Of a DNA stretch of 33,579 bases, positions 27,986-33,579 are shown one piece after another. A program made the position numbers and the translations under genes. The stretch comes from a virus. The notes under the pieces were generated by a model. The model did not search any database. It saw only the letters and a list, made by a program, of their open reading frames with translations, and was not told where the DNA came from. The stretch is from positions 1-33,579 of IMG/VR virus record IMGVR_UViG_3300015371_000110. One strand, 5' to 3'. The first letter of the stretch is position 1, and each line of letters begins with the position of its first letter.

Positions 27986-29653
27986 ATGCGCCCCACCACC
28001 CTCAAGCCACCGATGCGCAAGCCGAGGGGCAAGACGCACGTGACCCAGACCAAGCCACCACCGGTGGGTGGCATCGACACTGTCAACCCGCGCGCGCTGA
28101 TGCCGCCGAACAACGCGGTGGTGCTGGACAACTTCATCTCGAGCGAAGCCGGCCTGGCCATGCGCGAGGGCTGGTATGAGTACGCCACCAAGGTCGGAGG
28201 TGGGATCGATCCGATCCGCACCATCATGAGCTTCGAGTCCTCGCCCGAGACCTCGCTGGTTTCGCCGCTGTCTGTGTCGGAATTGTTCGCCTCGACTGAC
28301 AAGGGGATCTACCTGATCGAAGGTGGTGCCGACATGACCGGCGAGGCGCCGATGTTGGCGCTGTCGACCGTGCCCAATGCCGGCGTGTTCTCGTTCGTGC
28401 AGTTCGTGACCGAGGGTGGCAACTACCTGATCGCGTGCAGCGAGACCGATGGCGCGTTCATCTACGACGGCTTGGCGTGGACCAAGTACTCGAGCACTGG
28501 TGGCCAGGGCCCCGGCACGATCAATGGCGCCGACCCGACCAAGTTCGTGTACGTGACCAGCTACAAGAAGCGGCTGATGTTCCTCACCCGCGCGAACAGC
28601 TTGTGCTGGATGTTCCCGGTGGGGCAGGTGGGTGGCACCGTAACGAAGTTCGACTTCGGGCCCATGCTCAAGCACGGCGGCATGCCGCTGATGATGGTCA
28701 ACTGGACGCAGGACTCTGGCGAGGGCACCGATGACCGGCTGATGGTGATGGGCAGCGCTGGCGACCTGGCCATCTACGAGGGGGACGACCCGACCAGCGC
28801 GACGGCATTCCGCTGCGTGGGCATCTGGTTCATCGGCCAACCACCGATCGGCCGGCGCAGCATCACCGTGGCAGGGGGCGCGCCGTATGCGCTCACCTCC
28901 TTCGGGCTGATCTCGCTGGGGGCGATCGTCAACGGTGGCCTCGAGAACATCCTCACCAGCAACGCCGAGCAGTTGCGCCAGTTGCGCTTGCTGCAGCAGA
29001 CGCTGTCGCAGGACTTCCAGACCAAGCTCTACAGCGACGGCTGGGAGATCCGCGCGATCCCATCGAAGAGCCTGCTGCTCATCACGCGCCCGCGCACCAC
29101 GATCGATGAGGACGTGCACTACGTCTTCCAGCTCCACACCTCGGCCTGGTCGCGCCTGCTCGACATGCCTGGCAGCACCTTCGGCACGCGCTTGAACGAG
29201 GTCTACTCGGCCACCCCGACCGGACGTGTGCTGCGCGTGCTCGACGGCTACACCGACTCCAAGCAACTCGACGGCTCAGGTGCACTGCACATCCGTGGCC
29301 GCGTGATCCCGGCCTTCGACTACTTCGGCTCGCCCGACGTGATCAAGCAGGCCTTGATGATCCGGCCAACCTTTCTCGCTGCGGGCCCGGTCTCCTACAC
29401 GGTGTCGATGAACGTCGACTTCGAGATCAATACCGACCAGCTCACGCCGATCGACCAGGACGTGGTGGGTGCACTGTGGAACCAGGCTACCTGGGACAAG
29501 AGCCATTGGGCACCGGACTTCAAGACCAGCAGCGAGTGGCGCGGTGTCGAAGGCCTGGGCTATGCGCTTGCGCCATCGCTCTTTGTCAGCTCGCAGACGC
29601 GCTGCGTGTTGGCCTCGATCGCTTACATGATGATGCCGGGAGGTCCGCTGTGA
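27986..29653 (+). CDS. Tail nozzle/stabilisation-like protein (555 aa)
   Basis: This 555-residue, beta-rich protein begins with a basic tail and PPPVGGIDTVNPRALMPPNN, AVVLDNFISSEAGLAMREGW, a segment typical of podophage nozzle (tail tubular B/gp10-like) proteins, which line the distal tail tube. The body has many repeated strands (GVFSFVQFVTEGGNYLIACS, DDRLMVMGSAGDLAIYEGDD, EDVHYVFQLHTSAWSRLLDM) suggesting a beta-propeller-like core. It follows the adaptor and precedes ejection-type genes, as nozzle genes do. The stop overlaps the next ATG (TGATG). Confidence 0.7.
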   Translation: MRPTTLKPPMRKPRGKTHVTQTKPPPVGGIDTVNPRALMPPNNAVVLDNFISSEAGLAMREGWYEYATKVGGGIDPIRTIMSFESSPETSLVSPLSVSELFASTDKGIYLIEGGADMTGEAPMLALSTVPNAGVFSFVQFVTEGGNYLIACSETDGAFIYDGLAWTKYSSTGGQGPGTINGADPTKFVYVTSYKKRLMFLTRANSLCWMFPVGQVGGTVTKFDFGPMLKHGGMPLMMVNWTQDSGEGTDDRLMVMGSAGDLAIYEGDDPTSATAFRCVGIWFIGQPPIGRRSITVAGGAPYALTSFGLISLGAIVNGGLENILTSNAEQLRQLRLLQQTLSQDFQTKLYSDGWEIRAIPSKSLLLITRPRTTIDEDVHYVFQLHTSAWSRLLDMPGSTFGTRLNEVYSATPTGRVLRVLDGYTDSKQLDGSGALHIRGRVIPAFDYFGSPDVIKQALMIRPTFLAAGPVSYTVSMNVDFEINTDQLTPIDQDVVGALWNQATWDKSHWAPDFKTSSEWRGVEGLGYALAPSLFVSSQTRCVLASIAYMMMPGGPL

Positions 29654-30090
29654 TGCAGTATCGCGATGGCCACATGGTGCACAGCTACTTCGAGCATGAG
29701 CTGGGCCTGCACTGGAGCGACGACTTCCGCGGTGTGCTGTACGTGCCCGACAAGTACGTCAACCAAATGGCCGAGCAACAGCACGTCGTTGTGGCAGTGG
29801 CCTACAACGCCTTCATCGGCCGCACCTGCTGCATGCACTCGGTGATCAAGCGACCCGAAGCCGTGACACGCAAGATGGTGCGCGAGACCTTCGAGTTTCC
29901 ATTCGAGGTGTGCCACTGCGAGGTGGTGATGGCCCTGGTCGACTCGACCAACAAGGCAGCGCTGCGCTTCGACACCCGGCTCGGCTTCCACGAGGCTGCG
30001 CGCATTCGCACCGGTGGCACCGATGGCGACCTGATCGTGCTCGAGATGCAGCGAGCGGACTGCCGTTGGATCAAGAGCAACCTGCACTAG
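29653..30090 (+). CDS. GNAT-family acetyltransferase-like protein
   Basis: The start at 29653 is coupled to the nozzle gene (TGATG) and gives 145 residues. The middle and end carry the GNAT pattern: VAVAYNAFIGRTCCMHSVIK, then MALVDSTNKAALRFDTRLGF, HEAARIRTGGTDGDLIVLEM. The N-x-x-A-L-R-F-x-x-R-L-G-F-x-E box matches the C-terminal acceptor/CoA part of small GNAT proteins, which transfer an acyl group from acyl-CoA to an amine. The R/Q-x-x-G-x-G/A CoA loop is not clear, so activity is uncertain. Its target, whether phage tail protein or host factor, is unknown. Similar proteins occur in podophage tail clusters. Confidence 0.65.
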   Translation: MQYRDGHMVHSYFEHELGLHWSDDFRGVLYVPDKYVNQMAEQQHVVVAVAYNAFIGRTCCMHSVIKRPEAVTRKMVRETFEFPFEVCHCEVVMALVDSTNKAALRFDTRLGFHEAARIRTGGTDGDLIVLEMQRADCRWIKSNLH

Positions 30091-30099
30091 GAGCACCCC

Positions 30100-31350
30100 A
30101 TGGGCAAGAAGTCAGGTCCCAAGCCTCCCGACTACACCGCGCTCGCCAACCAGCAAGCCAGCCAGCAGCAGGACCAGCTCGCGCAGCAGAACTGGGCCAA
30201 CCGGCCCGACCAGACGAATCCCTGGGGATCGGTCTCGTGGCAGTCCAAGCAGAGCATCGACCCGGCAACCGGCAAGCCGGTCACGAGCTGGGAGCAGAAC
30301 ACCACGCTGGACCCGCAGATGCAGCAGGCACTCGACTCGCAGCAGCAACTGCAGGCCGATCGCTCAGGCCTGGCGCAAAGCATGTGGGGCAACGTCGCCA
30401 ACACGCTCGGCACGCCGATGGACTTCTCGCAGTTCACCGACTGGCAGCAGGGCGCGAACCCGATGAACACGTCGACCACCACCGGCGCGGCGTTCGACCC
30501 CAGCAAGATGAGTGGCCAGGCAGCGGATGCTGCCTATTCGCAAGCAACCTCGAGGCTCGACCCGCAGTGGGACCAGCGGCAGCGCAGTCTGGAGACGCAG
30601 CTCGCCAACCAGGGCATCGGGCGCAACTCGGAGGCCTACTCGCAAGCCATGCAGGACATGGGCCGCACACGATCGGATGCCTACAACCAGGCGCAATGGA
30701 CCGCGCAGCAAGCCGGCGCAAGCGAAGCGCAACGCATGCAGCAGATGCAGCTCGGGCAAGAGCAGCAGGCCTTCGGTCAGAACCTCAACGCCAACAACCA
30801 GAATTGGAACCAGGCCAACAGCTACGCCAACTTCCAGAACCAGCTTCGACAGCAGCAGGTCAACGAAGGGATGATGCAGCGCGGCTTCGGTCTCAACGAG
30901 ATCAATGCGCTGCTGCAAGGCCAGGGTGTGCAGATGCCCAACTTTGGTGGCTTCAACATGAATGGCCAGGGCCAGACGCCAGACCTCACGAGCGCCGCGC
31001 AGAACCAATACAACGCCGCGTACCAGCAGCAGCAGAACAAGAACGCAGCCACGGGTCAGATCGTCGGTGCCATCGGCACGGTGGCCGGTGGCTTCTTCGG
31101 TGGGCCGGCAGGGGCCGCGGCCGGTGGTGCTCTGGGCAACTACGTCGGTTCATCCGATCGGCGCCTGAAGAAGGACATCACCGTGGTGGGCAAGGACCCG
31201 CGCGGCTTCAAGCTGTACAGCTTCCGCTTCATTGGCGAGACCGGGCCGAAGCGCACCGGCGTGATGGCGCAGGAGCTGCAGCGTGTGATGCCAAAAGCCG
31301 TGGTCAAGCGCTCCAACGGATCGCTCGCGGTGAACTACTCGATGCTTTGA
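30100..31350 (+). CDS. Gln/Asn-rich virion protein with C-terminal S74 chaperone domain
   Basis: The start at 30100 follows GGAGCACCCC. Of 416 residues, 1-310 are Gln/Asn/Ala-rich helices (ANQQASQQQDQLAQQNWANR, NLNANNQNWNQANSYANFQN). Next comes a Gly/Ala hydrophobic stretch (GAIGTVAGGFFGGPAGAAAG). Residues 352-416 (SDRRLKKDITVVG, LYSFRF, RTGVMAQELQRVMPKAV, GSLAVNYSML) match the peptidase S74/intramolecular chaperone domain, with S352 and K357/K358 as the likely dyad. In tailspikes this domain trimerises the protein and then cleaves itself off. Here the body is Q/N-rich rather than a fibre, so it may be an ejection or tail-needle-like protein. Confidence 0.75.
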   Translation: MGKKSGPKPPDYTALANQQASQQQDQLAQQNWANRPDQTNPWGSVSWQSKQSIDPATGKPVTSWEQNTTLDPQMQQALDSQQQLQADRSGLAQSMWGNVANTLGTPMDFSQFTDWQQGANPMNTSTTTGAAFDPSKMSGQAADAAYSQATSRLDPQWDQRQRSLETQLANQGIGRNSEAYSQAMQDMGRTRSDAYNQAQWTAQQAGASEAQRMQQMQLGQEQQAFGQNLNANNQNWNQANSYANFQNQLRQQQVNEGMMQRGFGLNEINALLQGQGVQMPNFGGFNMNGQGQTPDLTSAAQNQYNAAYQQQQNKNAATGQIVGAIGTVAGGFFGGPAGAAAGGALGNYVGSSDRRLKKDITVVGKDPRGFKLYSFRFIGETGPKRTGVMAQELQRVMPKAVVKRSNGSLAVNYSML

Positions 31351-31359
31351 GGTGATGCC

Positions 31360-31935
31360 ATGCCCTACATGAACCCCTACCAGATGCAGCTCCCGCAAGG
31401 CGCCGTGGTGCCCGGCATGCCTCAGATGCCTGGTCCGCAGCAGATGCAGATGCAGCTCCCACCCGGCGCGATGAGCCCCGGCATGCAGCAGGCTATGCCA
31501 CCGCAGCCTCCACAGCCTGGCATGGGTGCACCGCAGGCACCACAGCCTCCACAGCCGGCACAGCCTGGGCAACCTGCCAGGCCCGCGCAGCCAGTGCAAG
31601 GGGTCTCGCCAGAGACAGTGCAAGCCGTGCTGGGGCTGGGTGGCCTCGAGGGCGAAGAAGCCAAGATCGCGCGCCAGATGAAGATGGCCGATGCGCTGCG
31701 CAATGCCGCGCCTGGCATGTCGAAGAGCCACTCGGACCTGAACACTCCGAACTGGGCCGGCGCGCTGGCAGGTGTGTATTCGAACTACAAGGCCGGGCAG
31801 TACGAGAACGCGGCCAACGAAGGTCTGACCAACGTCGGCAACCAGCGGCAGCGCGTGTACCGTGACTTCTTCGAGTCGCAGCGCAAGAAGGGCGCTGCGG
31901 GCCCGGCTGACTCTGCGACAGCACCCACTGTGTGA
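31360..31935 (+). CDS. Pro/Gln/Met-rich virion-associated protein (191 aa)
   Basis: Residues 1-80 are a Pro/Gln/Met repeat-like region (MPQMPGPQQMQMQLPPGAMS, PPQPPQPGMGAPQAPQPPQP). Residues 85-180 are helical (EEAKIARQMKMADALRNAAP, NWAGALAGVYSNYKAGQYEN, QRQRVYRDFFESQRKKG). The form resembles small internal or ejection proteins of podophages that travel with the DNA. The start follows TTGAGGTG. No catalytic motif is present. Confidence 0.6.
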   Translation: MPYMNPYQMQLPQGAVVPGMPQMPGPQQMQMQLPPGAMSPGMQQAMPPQPPQPGMGAPQAPQPPQPAQPGQPARPAQPVQGVSPETVQAVLGLGGLEGEEAKIARQMKMADALRNAAPGMSKSHSDLNTPNWAGALAGVYSNYKAGQYENAANEGLTNVGNQRQRVYRDFFESQRKKGAAGPADSATAPTV

Positions 31936-31944
31936 GGTGAAGCC

Positions 31945-33036
31945 ATGGCCACCAACTTTCCACTGACGCGCTTCGGCACGCAGCCGCAGGGTGTGATCCC
32001 CAACGTGGCGACGCCGGTGCAGCCGCAGAACGGCAGCTTCTATGCACCACAGGTGCAGGCGTTGCAGCGCCAGATGGATGAGTTGGATGCCAACCCCGGT
32101 GGCATGTACACCCCCGAGCAGATCGAAGAGCGCCGTGCACAGAACCAGCGCGACTATGAATTCGGCATGCTCGGGATGCTCTCGGGCGACAAGAACCTGG
32201 CCCCGCTCGGGGGCGAGATGTACAAGCAGGCCATGGTCGGTCGCACCCCCAAGACCACCGAGAAGGGCGCCTATGACCCGATCACGGGGCAGTGGACCTA
32301 CGACCCTGCCTGGAAGCGCGAGAACCTCCAGGGGCGCTTAGAGAAGCTGCAGAACCTGCAGTCGGCCGAGCAGCAGCAGAACCTGCAGCGCGAGGATACG
32401 CAGGCCTTCAGGCTGGCGACACTGCTGTCGCAGCAGGACCAAGCCAGGGCACTGCATGCGGTGGCCGGCAGCAACAAACAATCGCAACAAGATGCGCGAG
32501 TCTGGACCGTTGAAGACCGCATGGCCGACGACGCCACGCGCGACCTCAAGGGCCACCAGGCCGTGCTCGGGGGGTACAACAACATCAAGGCAATCGCTTC
32601 GCGCACCGACCCGATGGCTGGCACCGCGCTGGTGTTCGCCTACATGAAGATGCTCGACCCGACCTCGGTGGTGCGCGAAGGCGAAGCCGCATCGGTGCGC
32701 AACGCAGCAGGCGTGCCCGACCGCATCATCAACTGGTACAACAACACGCTGACGGGCGACCAGCTCGGTCCAAAGCAGCGTGCGGAGATCCTCGCGACAG
32801 CGGAAGGCCTGGCGCAAGTGGCGCAGAAGGGCTACGACAGCACGGTCAGGCAGTACAACGACAAGGCGCGCCGACGCGGACTAAACCCGCTCAACGTCAC
32901 CGGCGTCGATGACACGCCACCCAAAGCGCCCCCAGGCCGCGATGTCGACGTAGGCAACCGGCTCGGCAACAAGCCACCGGCACCAGCTCCACCGACCGCG
33001 TTCCCGCTGACGCGCGGGGCCACCGGAGGCTACTGA
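31945..33036 (+). CDS. Ejection/internal virion protein-like (363 aa)
   Basis: The start follows GAGGTGAAGCC. The 363-residue protein is helical in the middle (ALQRQMDELDANPGGMYTPE, LQGRLEKLQNLQSAEQQQNL, RMADDATRDLKGHQAVLGGY) and Pro-rich at the C-terminus. The segment TALVFAYMKMLDPTSVVREG, EAASVRNAAGVPDRIINWYN recalls phage internal proteins. The motif FPLTR occurs near both ends (residues 5-9 and about 353-357). The order GNAT, S74 protein, Pro-rich protein, this gene and the next is typical of a podophage ejection cluster. Assignment is by context. Confidence 0.6.
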   Translation: MATNFPLTRFGTQPQGVIPNVATPVQPQNGSFYAPQVQALQRQMDELDANPGGMYTPEQIEERRAQNQRDYEFGMLGMLSGDKNLAPLGGEMYKQAMVGRTPKTTEKGAYDPITGQWTYDPAWKRENLQGRLEKLQNLQSAEQQQNLQREDTQAFRLATLLSQQDQARALHAVAGSNKQSQQDARVWTVEDRMADDATRDLKGHQAVLGGYNNIKAIASRTDPMAGTALVFAYMKMLDPTSVVREGEAASVRNAAGVPDRIINWYNNTLTGDQLGPKQRAEILATAEGLAQVAQKGYDSTVRQYNDKARRRGLNPLNVTGVDDTPPKAPPGRDVDVGNRLGNKPPAPAPPTAFPLTRGATGGY

Positions 33037-33037
33037 C

Positions 33038-33579
33038 ATGCCCTACAGCATCACGACGCCCGACGGGATCAGGCTCACCAACATCCCCGACCACGTCCCG
33101 AAGAACTCGCCCTTGCTCGAGCAGCTCGCCTCAGAGGAGCGTCAAACGCGCGTGGCCAGGGCTACCCCCCAGCCGAAGCCGAGCGCCGCTCCTGAGCCCG
33201 CATACGACCCCACCGAGGGCATGTCTGGAACCGACAAGGTCCTGGCCAACGTGGGCGCCGGCATGGCCGATCTGTACACCGGTGGCAAGCAGCTCTACAC
33301 CGGCATGTTTGGCAGCGACGAAGACAAGAAGGCTATGCAGGCCGAGGTGGACGAGAAGCGTCGCATGGATGAGCACCTGGCCAACAAGACGACCGGGGGC
33401 AAGGCGCTGCAGATCGCAGGCAATGTGCTGCCGACACTGGTCATCCCGGCCGGTGGCTTCGCGCGCGGCGTCGGTGCTGTGGCACGACAGATGCCCTACT
33501 TCGCAGGACGCGCTCTGCCGCGTGCATTGATGGGCCAGGGGGGGGGGGGCGCGGTGCTCGACTCCTCGCTTGCTGGGGC
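33038..33579 (+). CDS. Partial large internal virion protein, cut by window end
   Basis: The ATG at 33038 follows the previous stop and the frame stays open to the end (180 codons). The start MPYSITTPDGIRLTNIPDHV, a Pro-rich part, and DKVLANVGAGMADLYTGGKQ, LYTGMFGSDEDKKAMQAEVD look like the N-terminus of a long ejection or polyvalent protein. A Gly/Ala hydrophobic region (QIAGNVLPTLVIPAGGFARG) follows. Near the end a run of twelve G (33538-33549) encodes four Gly. It is in frame as read, but homopolymer error is possible and could change everything after it. Confidence 0.6.
   Translation, partial: MPYSITTPDGIRLTNIPDHVPKNSPLLEQLASEERQTRVARATPQPKPSAAPEPAYDPTEGMSGTDKVLANVGAGMADLYTGGKQLYTGMFGSDEDKKAMQAEVDEKRRMDEHLANKTTGGKALQIAGNVLPTLVIPAGGFARGVGAVARQMPYFAGRALPRALMGQGGGGAVLDSSLAG

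Noticed and set aside
27263-29266. 667-codon minus-strand frame opposite the adaptor and nozzle genes
   Set aside because: It crosses two well-supported genes and has antisense-shadow composition.

Overview
The window is a GC-rich temperate bacteriophage or prophage, most likely a podovirus of a betaproteobacterial (Burkholderiales-type) host. That host guess rests on base composition and on the gene order P22-like portal, scaffold, capsid, head-tail adaptor, tail nozzle and ejection-type proteins. It is inference, not a database match. The right end stops inside a gene, and no lysis genes are present.

Layout. Positions 82-1196 hold small leftward genes: two tandem helix-turn-helix paralogues, a tiny membrane protein and two hypotheticals. 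They diverge from a rightward tyrosine integrase (1702-3090) across a control region of about 500 bp. From 7407 back to 3120 runs a leftward lambda-like recombination operon: a RecE-type PD-(D/E)XK exonuclease, a probable single-strand annealing protein, a protein with two SANT/Myb-like repeats, and an AlpA/excisionase-like protein that converges on int. A divergent promoter region (7408-7745) separates it from the rightward early operon: a Cro-like protein, an O-like initiator (DUF1376 type) carrying iteron-like repeats inside the gene, a P-like helicase loader, a RusA-like resolvase and several small conserved proteins.

Between the early operon and the terminase genes lies a compact cassette (12350-13877) that is the highlight of the window. 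A 275-residue protein with an IS110/Nop-like helix-hairpin-helix core is flanked on both sides by arrays of alternating 9-nt repeats (GAGTGAACC and GAGAGCACC) with 9-nt variable spacers. The period is 18 nt, or 36 nt for the double unit. This is the architecture of the TIGR-Tas family of RNA-guided DNA-targeting systems: tandem interspaced guide RNA arrays plus a Nop-domain Tas protein, here with no nuclease domain (TasA-like). The start and stop codons of the gene both lie inside array repeats.

The late region (13943-33579, all rightward) encodes a probable TerS, TerL, portal, small portal-linked proteins, a trio of exported proteins (two paralogous small cysteine-containing proteins flanking a beta-helix protein), a 908-residue unknown, scaffold, major capsid protein followed by a strong terminator, small head proteins, a collagen-bearing adaptor, a nozzle-like protein, a GNAT acetyltransferase, a protein with a C-terminal S74 chaperone domain, and ejection-type proteins.

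A second regulatory signal stands out. Decamers starting TCAYGA, phased at exactly 10 bp, lie upstream of int (1475-1524 and 1570-1629) and in the divergent early promoter region (7492-7671). This suggests that one regulator polymerises along the helix face at both control points.
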